NCBI RefSeq assembly: GCF_014645815.1 | Contig: NZ_BMML01000017.1 | Coordinates: forward strand, 159,571-223,570 | DNA: 64,000 nt | From: Streptomyces fuscichromogenes | Lineage (GTDB): Bacteria; Actinomycetota; Actinomycetes; Streptomycetales; Streptomycetaceae | Reading direction: 5' to 3' | Shown here: positions 24,652 through 33,507 of the stretch, in pieces | Layout: each line of letters begins with the position of its first letter | Position numbering within the stretch: position 1 is the stretch's first letter | Notes under the pieces: model-generated | Seen by the model: only the letters and a program-made list of their open reading frames with translations | Database searches by the model: none | Told to the model about the DNA's origin: nothing | Translations under genes and position numbers: made by a program

Positions 24652-25997
24652 TGACGGTGGCACCCGACCTGAAGGACACCAGCCCCGAGAAGCTGCTCGC
24701 ACCCGTGCTGTCGGCCTTCTGGGACGAGGACCGGTCCTGGACGCTGGACGTCTACCGGAGGCACGACGGCTACGAGGGGCTCCGCAAGGCGCTCGCCATG
24801 TCGCCGGACGACCTGATCGCCTACGTCAAGGAATCCGGACTGCGCGGCCGTGGCGGCGCGGGCTTCCCCACCGGGATGAAGTGGCAGTTCATTCCGCAGG
24901 GAGACGGCAAACCGCACTATCTAGTTGTCAACGCCGACGAATCGGAGCCCGGGACCTGCAAGGACATCCCGCTCCTCTTCGCCAACCCGCACAGCCTCAT
25001 CGAGGGCATCGTGATCGCGTGCTACGCCATCCGGTCGTCGCATGCCTTCATCTATCTGCGTGGTGAGGTCGTACCCGTCCTGCGGCGGTTGCACGAGGCC
25101 GTGCGCGAGGCCCACGCGGCCGGCTACCTCGGCGAGAACATCCTGGGCAGCGGACTCGATCTCCAGCTCACCGTGCACGCCGGCGCCGGCGCGTACATCT
25201 GCGGTGAGGAGACCGCACTGCTCGACTCGCTCGAAGGCCGCCGCGGCCAACCGCGGCTGCGTCCTCCCTTCCCGGCCGTCGAAGGGCTCTATGCCTGCCC
25301 GACTGTTGTGAACAACGTCGAGTCCATCGCCTCGGTTCCCGCCATCCTCCACAAGGGCAAGGAATGGTTCAGGTCGATGGGGAGCGAGAAGTCACCCGGC
25401 TTCACGCTCTACTCCCTCAGCGGCCATGTCGCGAGCCCCGGCCAGTACGAGGCACCGCTCGGCATCACCCTGCGCCAGCTCCTCGACATGAGCGGCGGGA
25501 TGCGTCCCGGCCACCGGCTGAAGTTCTGGACCCCGGGCGGCTCCTCGACACCCATGTTCACCGACGAGCACCTCGACGTCCCCCTCGACTACGAAGGAGT
25601 GGGCGCCGCGGGTTCCATGCTCGGCACCAAGGCACTCCAGTGCTTCGACGAGACCACCTGCGTCGTCCGCGCCGTGACCCGCTGGACCGAGTTCTACGCC
25701 CACGAGTCCTGCGGCAAGTGCACCCCCTGCCGCGAAGGCACCTACTGGCTGGTGCAACTGCTGCGCGACATCGAGGCCGGCAAGGGCGTGATGTCCGACC
25801 TCGACAAGCTCAACGACATCGCCGACAACATCAACGGCAAGTCCTTCTGCGCCCTCGGCGACGGCGCGGCGTCCCCGATCTTCTCCTCGCTCAAGTACTT
25901 CCGCGAGGAGTACGAACAGCACATCACGGGCCGGGGCTGCCCCTTCGACCCGGCCAAGTCGACGGCCTGGGCGGACCGCCCGGAGGTGAACGCATGA
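24651..25997 (+). CDS. nuoF: NADH-quinone oxidoreductase subunit F (NADH-binding)
   Basis: A 448-residue subunit that binds NADH, FMN and the [4Fe-4S] cluster N3. Motifs: GLRGRGGAGFPTGMKW for the NADH/FMN site, GAGAYICGEETALLDSLEG, and SCGKCTPCREGT with the later FCALGD cysteine as cluster ligands. Electron entry point of the complex. The ATG overlaps the nuoE stop by one base and the gene overlaps nuoG by four. Confidence 0.97.
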   Translation: MTVAPDLKDTSPEKLLAPVLSAFWDEDRSWTLDVYRRHDGYEGLRKALAMSPDDLIAYVKESGLRGRGGAGFPTGMKWQFIPQGDGKPHYLVVNADESEPGTCKDIPLLFANPHSLIEGIVIACYAIRSSHAFIYLRGEVVPVLRRLHEAVREAHAAGYLGENILGSGLDLQLTVHAGAGAYICGEETALLDSLEGRRGQPRLRPPFPAVEGLYACPTVVNNVESIASVPAILHKGKEWFRSMGSEKSPGFTLYSLSGHVASPGQYEAPLGITLRQLLDMSGGMRPGHRLKFWTPGGSSTPMFTDEHLDVPLDYEGVGAAGSMLGTKALQCFDETTCVVRAVTRWTEFYAHESCGKCTPCREGTYWLVQLLRDIEAGKGVMSDLDKLNDIADNINGKSFCALGDGAASPIFSSLKYFREEYEQHITGRGCPFDPAKSTAWADRPEVNA

Positions 25998-28495
25998 CCG
26001 TGACCACGAGTTCCCCCTCCTCGGGGGGAACGGCGGCGGTCCCGCCGCAGGACCTCGTCACGCTGACGATCGACGGCGTCGAGATCAGCGTGCCCAAGGG
26101 CACCCTGGTCATCCGCGCCGCCGAACAGCTCGGCATCGAGATCCCGCGCTTCTGCGACCACCCCCTGCTGGACCCGGCCGGCGCCTGCCGCCAGTGCATC
26201 GTGGAGGTCGAGGGCCAGCGCAAGCCCATGGCCTCGTGCACGATCACCTGTACGGACGGGATGGTGGTGAAGACTCACCTCACCTCACCCGTGGCCGAGA
26301 AGGCCCAGCACGGGGTGATGGAGCTGCTGCTCATCAACCACCCGCTGGACTGTCCGGTCTGCGACAAGGGCGGCGAGTGCCCGCTGCAGAACCAGGCGAT
26401 GTCGCACGGCAACGCCGAGTCCCGCTTCGAGGGCCGCAAGCGCACCTACGCCAAGCCCGTCCCGATCTCCACCCAGGTGCTCCTGGACCGCGAGCGGTGC
26501 GTGCTGTGCGCCCGCTGCACCCGGTTCTCCAACCAGGTCGCCGGCGACCCGATGATCGAGCTCCTGGAACGCGGCGCGCTCCAGCAGGTCGGCACCGGCG
26601 AGGGCGACCCGTTCGAGTCGTACTTCTCCGGGAACACCATCCAGATCTGCCCGGTGGGCGCGCTGACCTCGGCGGCGTATCGCTTCCGCTCCCGGCCCTT
26701 CGACCTGATCTCCTCGCCGTCCGTGTGCGAGCACTGCTCCGGCGGCTGCGCCACCCGTACCGACCACCGGCGCGGCAAGGTCATGCGGCGGCTCGCCGCC
26801 GACGACCCCGAGGTCAACGAGGAGTGGATCTGCGACAAGGGACGCTTCGCGTTCCGGTACACCCAGCAGAAGGACCGCCTGGAGACCCCGCTGGTCCGCA
26901 ACGCCCAGGGCGTGCTCGAACCCGCCTCCTGGCCGGAGGCCCTCGAAGCGGCCGCGCAGGGCCTGGCCGCCGCCCGCTCCCGGGCCGGCGTCCTCACCGG
27001 CGGCCGGCTCACCGTCGAGGACGCCTACGCGTACAGCAAGTTCGCGCGCGTGGCCCTCGACACCAACGACATCGACTTCCGCGCGCGCGTGCACAGCGGC
27101 GAGGAGGCCGACTTCCTCGCCTCCCGGGTCGCCGGGCGCGGCCGTGACCTCGACGGGACGGGCGTCACCTACACCTCCCTGGAGAAGGCCCCCGCCGTCC
27201 TGCTCGTCGGGTTCGAGTCGGAGGAGGAGGCGCCCGGCGTGTTCCTGCGGCTGCGCAAGGCCTGGCGCAAGCGGAAGCAGCAGGTGTTCTCCCTCGCCAC
27301 GTACCCCACACGCGGGCTGGAGAAGGCCGGCGGCACACTGCTGCCGGCCGCGCCCGGCACCGAGACCGAGTGGCTGGACGCCCTCGCGAGCGGCGTCGGC
27401 CTGGAGGAGCCCGGCAGCCGGGCCGCCGAGGCGCTGCGCGCCGACGGCGCGGTGATCGTCGTCGGCGAGCGGCTGGCGTCGGTCGCCGGCGGACTCACCG
27501 CCGCCGTACGGGCCGCCACCGCCACCGGCGCCCACCTGGTGTGGATCCCGCGCCGGGCCGGTGAGCGCGGCGCGATCGAGGCCGGCGCACTGCCGTCGCT
27601 GCTGCCGGGCGGCCGCCCGGCCACCGATCCACGCGCGCGTGAGGAGGTCGCCGCCGTCTGGGGCGTCTCCCAGCTCCCGCTCCGCTACGGCCGCGACACC
27701 GGCCAGATCGTCGAGGCCGCCGCCCGCGGTGAACTCTCCGCCCTGCTCGTCGCCGGCGTCGAGGTCGCCGACCTGCCCGACCCGGCACGCGCGCGTGCGG
27801 CACTCGAAGCCGTCGGCTTCCTGGTCTCCCTGGAGCTGCGGCCCAGCGAGGTCACCGAGCACGCCGACGTCGTCCTGCCGGTCGCCGCGGTCGCCGAGAA
27901 ACCCGGCACCTTCCTCAACTGGGAAGGCAGGGCACGCCTCTTCGAGGCCGCCCTCAAGCCCGAGCAGATGACCCGGCGGCTCCCGCCGACCGACGCGCGC
28001 GTGCTGCAGATGCTCGCCGACGCCATGGACGTCCACCTCGGCCTGCCCGACCTGCGCACCGCGCGCGCGGAGCTGGACCGGCTCGGAGCCTGGGACGGAG
28101 CCAAGGCCTCCGACCCGTCGGAGACGTCCGTGTCGCTGCCCAGGCCCGCGGCCGGGGAGGCCGTGCTCGCCGGGCACCGGCTCCTCCTCGACCAGGGCGT
28201 CCTCCAGGACGGCGACGAGGCACTGGCCGGCACCCGGCACGCCGCCCACGCGCGCGTGTCCGCGGCGACCGCCGCCGAGGCGGGCGTCGGGAACGGCGGC
28301 CTCATCGCCGTCACCGGAAGCTCCGGCACCGTCGAACTCCCGCTCCGGATCACCGAGATGCCTGACCGCGTGGTCTGGCTCCCGCTGAACTCGGTCGGCG
28401 GCGGCGTCGCCTCCGACACCGGATCACTGCCCGGTTCCCTCGTCCGCATCGGCCCGGCGGCCGGTGCCGAGGCCCCCAAGGAGGTGGAGGCATGA
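25994..28495 (+). CDS. nuoG: NADH-quinone oxidoreductase subunit G
   Basis: An 833-residue iron-sulfur subunit. An N-terminal 2Fe-2S ferredoxin domain (C-rich motif from FCDHPLL to GACRQC), the His-Cys3 cluster region (LDCPVCDKGGECPLQN) and a 4Fe-4S pair (CVLCARCTRF) lie within the first 260 residues. A molybdopterin-oxidoreductase-like domain follows, starting with CEHCSGGCATRTDHRRGKVMRR, which may hold the extra cluster N7. The molybdenum site is degenerate, as in all complex I. Second half is Ala/Arg-rich and more variable. Overlaps nuoF and nuoH by four bases each. Confidence 0.96.
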   Translation: MTVTTSSPSSGGTAAVPPQDLVTLTIDGVEISVPKGTLVIRAAEQLGIEIPRFCDHPLLDPAGACRQCIVEVEGQRKPMASCTITCTDGMVVKTHLTSPVAEKAQHGVMELLLINHPLDCPVCDKGGECPLQNQAMSHGNAESRFEGRKRTYAKPVPISTQVLLDRERCVLCARCTRFSNQVAGDPMIELLERGALQQVGTGEGDPFESYFSGNTIQICPVGALTSAAYRFRSRPFDLISSPSVCEHCSGGCATRTDHRRGKVMRRLAADDPEVNEEWICDKGRFAFRYTQQKDRLETPLVRNAQGVLEPASWPEALEAAAQGLAAARSRAGVLTGGRLTVEDAYAYSKFARVALDTNDIDFRARVHSGEEADFLASRVAGRGRDLDGTGVTYTSLEKAPAVLLVGFESEEEAPGVFLRLRKAWRKRKQQVFSLATYPTRGLEKAGGTLLPAAPGTETEWLDALASGVGLEEPGSRAAEALRADGAVIVVGERLASVAGGLTAAVRAATATGAHLVWIPRRAGERGAIEAGALPSLLPGGRPATDPRAREEVAAVWGVSQLPLRYGRDTGQIVEAAARGELSALLVAGVEVADLPDPARARAALEAVGFLVSLELRPSEVTEHADVVLPVAAVAEKPGTFLNWEGRARLFEAALKPEQMTRRLPPTDARVLQMLADAMDVHLGLPDLRTARAELDRLGAWDGAKASDPSETSVSLPRPAAGEAVLAGHRLLLDQGVLQDGDEALAGTRHAAHARVSAATAAEAGVGNGGLIAVTGSSGTVELPLRITEMPDRVVWLPLNSVGGGVASDTGSLPGSLVRIGPAAGAEAPKEVEA

Positions 28496-29856
28496 GCCCG
28501 TACTTCGCCGCTGAAGACCTCTCCATGTTCGGCCGCGACCCGTGGTGGCTGGTCGTCGTCAAGGCGGTCTTCTGCTTCGCCTTCCTGATGGTGACCGTGC
28601 TGATCTCCATCGTCATGGAGCGCAAGGTCGTCGCCTGGATGCAGCTGCGCGTCGGCCCCAACCGGCACGGCCCCTGGGGCATGCTCCAGTCGCTCGCCGA
28701 CGGCATCAAACTGATGCTCAAGGAAGACGTCGTCGTCAAACGCGCCGACAAGGCCGTCTACATCCTCGCGCCCATCGTCGCGGCGATCCCGGCGTTCATG
28801 GCCATCGCGGTCATCCCGTTCGGCCCGGCCGACAACGAGATCTCCATCTTCGGCCACCGCACCACGATGCAGCTCACCGACCTGCCGATCGCGATGCTCT
28901 ACATCCTCGCGGTCGCCTCCGTCGGCATCTACGGCATCGTCCTCGCCGGCTGGAGCTCCGGCTCCACCTACCCGCTCCTCGGCGGCCTGCGCTCCTGCGC
29001 CCAGATGATCTCCTACGAGATCGCCATGGGTGCCGCGTTCGCCTCCGTGTTCCTGTACTCCGGCTCGATGTCGACGTCCACGATCGTCGACCAGCAGCAG
29101 GGCCGCTGGTACATCCTGCTGCTGCCGGTCTCGTTCGTCCTCTACGTCGTCACCATGATCGGCGAGACCAACCGCGCCCCCTTCGACATGCCCGAGTCCG
29201 AGGGCGACCTGGTCGGCGGCTTCAACACCGAGTACTCGTCGATCAAGTTCGCGATGTTCATGCTCGCCGAGTACGTCAACATGGTGACGGTCTCGGCCGT
29301 GTCGACCACCCTGTTCCTCGGCGGCTGGCGGGCCCCCTGGCCGATCAGCGGCGTCTGGGCGGGCGCCAACCACGGCTGGTGGCCGATGCTCTGGTTCGTC
29401 GCCAAGGTCGTGCTGCTGCTGTTCGGCTTCGTCTGGGTGCGCGGCACGCTCCCGCGCGTGCGTTACGACCAGCTGATGAAGCTCGGCTGGAAGGTCCTCA
29501 TCCCGGTCTCCGTCGTCTGGCTGATGCTCGTCGCGACCGTCCGGACCCTGCGCAACCAGAACTACGACTTCGCCGACATCGCCCTCTACGTCGGCGGCGG
29601 AGTCCTCGCCCTGCTGCTCCTGTCCTTCGTCGTCGACATCTTCCGCGACAAGGGCGGGGAGGCCGCGCAGCCCGCGGCCGAACCGGCCGCGTTCGACCCG
29701 ATGGCGGGCGGCTTCCCCGTACCACCGCTGCCCGGACAGGAACTGCCGCCGGTGCCCCGGCGCAGCCCCCGCCGGGAGCGGGAGCTGATTGTCAGTGGCG
29801 GGACGGACACTGTCAGTGACGGATCTTCGGATGGAAAGGAGGCGTCGGATGGCTGA
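28492..29856 (+). CDS. nuoH: NADH-quinone oxidoreductase subunit H
   Basis: A 454-residue membrane subunit at the junction of the two arms. Eight or so helices; the signatures ERKVVAWMQLRVGPNRHGPWG and ETNRAPFDMPESEGDLVGGF form part of the quinone channel. A Pro-rich cytoplasmic tail of about 70 residues follows the last helix, an extension typical of actinobacteria. It starts by ATGA overlap with nuoG and ends 8 bp inside nuoI. Confidence 0.97.
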   Translation: MSPYFAAEDLSMFGRDPWWLVVVKAVFCFAFLMVTVLISIVMERKVVAWMQLRVGPNRHGPWGMLQSLADGIKLMLKEDVVVKRADKAVYILAPIVAAIPAFMAIAVIPFGPADNEISIFGHRTTMQLTDLPIAMLYILAVASVGIYGIVLAGWSSGSTYPLLGGLRSCAQMISYEIAMGAAFASVFLYSGSMSTSTIVDQQQGRWYILLLPVSFVLYVVTMIGETNRAPFDMPESEGDLVGGFNTEYSSIKFAMFMLAEYVNMVTVSAVSTTLFLGGWRAPWPISGVWAGANHGWWPMLWFVAKVVLLLFGFVWVRGTLPRVRYDQLMKLGWKVLIPVSVVWLMLVATVRTLRNQNYDFADIALYVGGGVLALLLLSFVVDIFRDKGGEAAQPAAEPAAFDPMAGGFPVPPLPGQELPPVPRRSPRRERELIVSGGTDTVSDGSSDGKEASDG

Positions 29857-30457
29857 GGAGCCCAAGGAGACCAAGCCCGGTTTCCAGAACCCCGTGGCCG
29901 GCTTCGGCGTGACCTTCAAGGCCATGTTCAAGAAGCGGCTGACCGAGCAGTACCCGGAGCAGAAGAAGACCACGGCTCCGCGGTTCCACGGACGGCACCA
30001 GCTCAACCGCCATCCGGACGGCCTGGAGAAGTGCGTCGGCTGCGAGCTGTGCGCCTGGGCCTGCCCCGCCGACGCCATCTACGTGGAGGGCGCCGACAAT
30101 ACCGACGAGGAGCGCTACTCGCCGGGCGAGCGCTACGGCCGCGTCTACCAGATCAACTACGCCCGCTGCATCCTGTGCGGGCTGTGTATCGAGGCGTGCC
30201 CCACGCGCGCGCTGACGATGACCAACGAGTTCGAACTGGCCGACAGCAGCCGCGCCAACCTCATCTACACCAAGGAGCAGCTGCTCGCCGGCCTTGAGGA
30301 GGGCATGGTCGACTCCCCGCACTCGATCTTCCCGGGGACCGACGAGCAGGACTACTACCGGGGCCTGGTCACCGAGGCCGCGCCCGGGACCGTCCGCCAG
30401 GTGGCCGTCTCCAAGGGCGAGAAGCCCGAGGACCAGGACCAGGGGGTGGACGCATGA
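29849..30457 (+). CDS. nuoI: NADH-quinone oxidoreductase subunit I
   Basis: A 202-residue subunit with two [4Fe-4S] clusters (N6a, N6b): C62-x2-C65-x2-C68-x3-C72 and C107-x2-C110-x2-C113-x3-C117. The ATG at 29849 is preceded by a strong GAAAGGAGG within the end of nuoH. The C-terminal acidic tail is longer than in E. coli. Confidence 0.97.
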   Translation: MAEEPKETKPGFQNPVAGFGVTFKAMFKKRLTEQYPEQKKTTAPRFHGRHQLNRHPDGLEKCVGCELCAWACPADAIYVEGADNTDEERYSPGERYGRVYQINYARCILCGLCIEACPTRALTMTNEFELADSSRANLIYTKEQLLAGLEEGMVDSPHSIFPGTDEQDYYRGLVTEAAPGTVRQVAVSKGEKPEDQDQGVDA

Positions 30458-31296
30458 GCCCGCAGCTCGCCGCCTACACCACCTCCACCGGCGAGGCCTT
30501 CCAGTTCTGGGTCCTCGGCACCGTCGCGGTGATCGGCGCCCTGTCCACCGTCTTCATGAAGAAGGCCGTGCACAGTGCGCTGTCGCTCGCCGGAACCATG
30601 ATCGTCCTGGCGGTGTTCTACCTCGCCAACGGCGCCTACTTCCTCGGGATCGTGCAGATCGTCGTCTACACCGGCGCGATCATGATGCTGTTCCTCTTCG
30701 TGGTGATGCTGGTGGGCGTGACCGCCGCCGACTCCCTGAAGGAGACCATCAAGGGCCAGCGCTGGCTGGCCCTTCTCTGCGGGGTCGGCTTCGGCGTCCT
30801 GCTCCTCGCGGGCATCGCCAACGCCTCCCTGAAGGACTTCGCCGGCACCGGCCAGGCCAACGCCAACGGCAACGTGCAGGGCCTCGCGGCCCTCATCTTC
30901 ACCAAGTACGTCTTCGCCTTCGAAATCACCGGCGCCCTGCTGATCACGGCCGCCATCGGCGCGATGGTGCTCACCCACCGGGAGCGCACCGAGCGCCCCA
31001 GGACCCAGCGCGAGCTGTCCGAGCAGCGCGTCCGCGACGGCAAGCACCTGCCACCGCTGCCCGCCCCCGGTGTCTACGCCCGGCACAACGCCGTGGACAT
31101 CGCCGGCCTGCTCCCCGACGGCACCCCGTCCGAGCTCACGGTCAGCAAGACGCTCCGCGACCGCGGTCAGATGCGTGACGTGTCCGCGGAGGCGCTGGGT
31201 GACCTGCGGGCCCTGGAGCAGCGCTCGGAAGAACGGCTGGAGCGCACCCCGGTCGAGCCCGCGCACTTCAAGCGCAGCGAGGAGGCGTCGAAGTGA
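30454..31296 (+). CDS. nuoJ: NADH-quinone oxidoreductase subunit J
   Basis: A 280-residue membrane subunit with five helices in the first 180 residues, including IVQIVVYTGAIMMLFLFVVM. A cytoplasmic tail of about 100 charged residues follows, much longer than in E. coli. Overlaps nuoI (ATGA) and nuoK (GTGA). Confidence 0.95.
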   Translation: MSPQLAAYTTSTGEAFQFWVLGTVAVIGALSTVFMKKAVHSALSLAGTMIVLAVFYLANGAYFLGIVQIVVYTGAIMMLFLFVVMLVGVTAADSLKETIKGQRWLALLCGVGFGVLLLAGIANASLKDFAGTGQANANGNVQGLAALIFTKYVFAFEITGALLITAAIGAMVLTHRERTERPRTQRELSEQRVRDGKHLPPLPAPGVYARHNAVDIAGLLPDGTPSELTVSKTLRDRGQMRDVSAEALGDLRALEQRSEERLERTPVEPAHFKRSEEASK

Positions 31297-31592
31297 ACCC
31301 CGTCTACTACCTCTACCTCGCCGCCCTGTTGTTCACGATCGGCGCCACCGGTGTGCTGATCAGACGGAACGCGATCGTCGTCTTCATGTGCATCGAGCTG
31401 ATGCTGAACGCCTGCAACCTCGCGTTCGTCGTCTTCTCCCGGATGCACGGCAATCTCGACGGCCAGATCATCGCCTTCTTCACGATGGTCGTCGCCGCCG
31501 CGGAGGTCGTGGTCGGGCTCGCGATCATCGTGTCGCTGTTCCGTACCCGCCACTCGGCCTCGGTCGACGACGCCAGCCTGATGAAGCTGTAA
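31293..31592 (+). CDS. nuoK: NADH-quinone oxidoreductase subunit K
   Basis: A 99-residue membrane subunit with three helices. Conserved glutamates lie in VFMCIELMLNACNLAF (helix 2) and AAAEVVVGLAI (helix 3), both needed for proton movement in the family. GTG start overlapping nuoJ. Confidence 0.96.
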   Translation: MNPVYYLYLAALLFTIGATGVLIRRNAIVVFMCIELMLNACNLAFVVFSRMHGNLDGQIIAFFTMVVAAAEVVVGLAIIVSLFRTRHSASVDDASLMKL

Positions 31593-31606
31593 GGGGTCGC
31601 TGAATC

Positions 31607-33502
31607 GTGGAGAACCTCATTGCGCTGCTGATCGCGGCGCCCCTGCTCGGAGCGGCCGTCCTGCTGGTCGGCGGCCGCCGCCTGGACGCGGTCGGACAGT
31701 GGATCGGCACGCTCCTGTCGACGACGTCCTTCGTGTTCGGCGTGATCCTCTTCGTTGACCTGCTCGGCAGGAACACCGACGACCGCACCCTGATCCAGCA
31801 CCTGTACACCTGGGTCCCGGTGGCCGGCTTCCAGGCGGACGTCACCTTCCGCCTGGACCAGCTGTCGATGACGTTCGTCCTGCTGATCACCGGCGTCGGC
31901 TCGCTCATCCACCTGTACTCGGTCGGGTACATGGAGCACGACGAGCGCCGCCGCCGCTTCTTCGGCTACCTCAACCTGTTCCTCGCGGCGATGCTGCTGC
32001 TCGTCCTCGCCGACAACTACCTGCTGCTGTACGTCGGCTGGGAGGGCGTCGGCCTCGCCTCGTACCTGCTGATCGGCTTCTGGCAGCACAAGCCCAGCGC
32101 GGCGACGGCGGCCAAGAAGGCCTTCCTGGTCAACCGGGTCGGCGACATGGGCCTGTCCATCGCGATCATGTTGATGTTCACGACGTTCGGCACGTTCGCC
32201 TTCGGCCCGGTGCTCAGCCACGCCACCGACGCCTCCGAGGGCAGGCTGACCGCGATCGGCCTGATGCTGCTGCTCGCCGCCTGCGGCAAGTCCGCCCAGG
32301 TGCCGCTGCAGTCCTGGCTCGGGGACGCCATGGAAGGCCCCACCCCGGTCTCCGCCCTGATCCACGCGGCGACCATGGTGACCGCGGGCGTCTACCTCAT
32401 CGTCCGCTCGGGAGCGATCTTCAACGCGGCCCCGGACGCCCAGCTCGTCGTCACCGTCGTCGGCGCCGTCACCCTCCTCTTCGGTGCGATCGTCGGTTGC
32501 GCGAAGGACGACATCAAGAAGGCCCTCGCCGGCTCGACCATGTCCCAGATCGGCTACATGGTGCTCGCCGCCGGCCTCGGCCCGATCGGCTACGTCTTCG
32601 CGATCATGCACCTGGTGACGCACGGCTTCTTCAAGGCCGGTCTCTTCCTCGGCGCCGGCTCCGTCATGCACGGCATGAACGACGAGGTCGACATGCGCAG
32701 GTACGGCGGCCTCCGTAAGTACATGCCGGTCACCTTCATCACCTTCGGCCTCGGCTACCTCGCCATCATCGGCTTCCCGGGCCTGTCCGGCTTCTTCTCC
32801 AAGGACAAGATCATCGAGGCGGCGTTCGCCAAGGGCGGCACCGAGGGCTGGATCCTCGGCACCTGCGCGCTGGTCGGCGCGGCCATCACCGCGTTCTACA
32901 TGACGCGCGTGATGCTGATGACGTTCTTCGGCGAGAAGCGCTGGCAGCCCGACGAGCACGGCCATGAGCCGCACCCGCACGAGTCCCCGAAGGTCATGAC
33001 CATCCCGATGATCGTCCTGGCGGTCGGCTCGGTCTTCGCCGGCGGCTTCTTCAGCATCGGCGACCGCTTCCTGCACTGGCTGGAGCCGATCACCGGCCAC
33101 AGCGAGGGCGACTCCCCGATCAGCGCGGGCGTCGTCACCGGCGCCACCATGGTCTGCCTGATCATCGGCGTCGGCATCGCCTACCTCCAGTACGGCCGCC
33201 GTCCCGTCCCCGCCGTCGCCCCGCGCGGTTCGCTGCTCACCCGCGCGGCCCGCCGCGACCTCCTCCAGGACGACTTCAACCACGTCGTCCTGGTCCGCGG
33301 CGGCGAACACCTCACCCGCTCCCTCGTATATGTCGACCACACCCTGGTCGACGGCGTCGTCAACGGCACGGCGGCGGGCTTCGGCGGACTCTCCGGACGG
33401 CTGCGCAAGCTCCAGAACGGCTACGCGCGCTCGTACGCGGTCTCGATGTTCGGCGGCGCTGCCCTCCTGGTCGCCGCGACCCTGCTGATGAGGGCGGTCT
33501 GA
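31607..33502 (+). CDS. nuoL: NADH-quinone oxidoreductase subunit L
   Basis: A 631-residue antiporter-like proton-pumping subunit. Motifs: VGWEGVGLASYLLIGFW, the Lys/His-bearing helices around GDAMEGPTPVSALIHAATMV, and AGSTMSQIGYMVLAAGLG. The long C-terminal lateral helix with a final membrane anchor is present (about 530-630). GTG start 14 bp after nuoK. Confidence 0.97.
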   Translation: MENLIALLIAAPLLGAAVLLVGGRRLDAVGQWIGTLLSTTSFVFGVILFVDLLGRNTDDRTLIQHLYTWVPVAGFQADVTFRLDQLSMTFVLLITGVGSLIHLYSVGYMEHDERRRRFFGYLNLFLAAMLLLVLADNYLLLYVGWEGVGLASYLLIGFWQHKPSAATAAKKAFLVNRVGDMGLSIAIMLMFTTFGTFAFGPVLSHATDASEGRLTAIGLMLLLAACGKSAQVPLQSWLGDAMEGPTPVSALIHAATMVTAGVYLIVRSGAIFNAAPDAQLVVTVVGAVTLLFGAIVGCAKDDIKKALAGSTMSQIGYMVLAAGLGPIGYVFAIMHLVTHGFFKAGLFLGAGSVMHGMNDEVDMRRYGGLRKYMPVTFITFGLGYLAIIGFPGLSGFFSKDKIIEAAFAKGGTEGWILGTCALVGAAITAFYMTRVMLMTFFGEKRWQPDEHGHEPHPHESPKVMTIPMIVLAVGSVFAGGFFSIGDRFLHWLEPITGHSEGDSPISAGVVTGATMVCLIIGVGIAYLQYGRRPVPAVAPRGSLLTRAARRDLLQDDFNHVVLVRGGEHLTRSLVYVDHTLVDGVVNGTAAGFGGLSGRLRKLQNGYARSYAVSMFGGAALLVAATLLMRAV

Positions 33503-33507
33503 TACCG

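Noticed and set aside
27685..30078. Minus-strand open frame of 797 codons across nuoG-nuoI
   Set aside because: Antisense to three conserved nuo genes with intact cofactor motifs.
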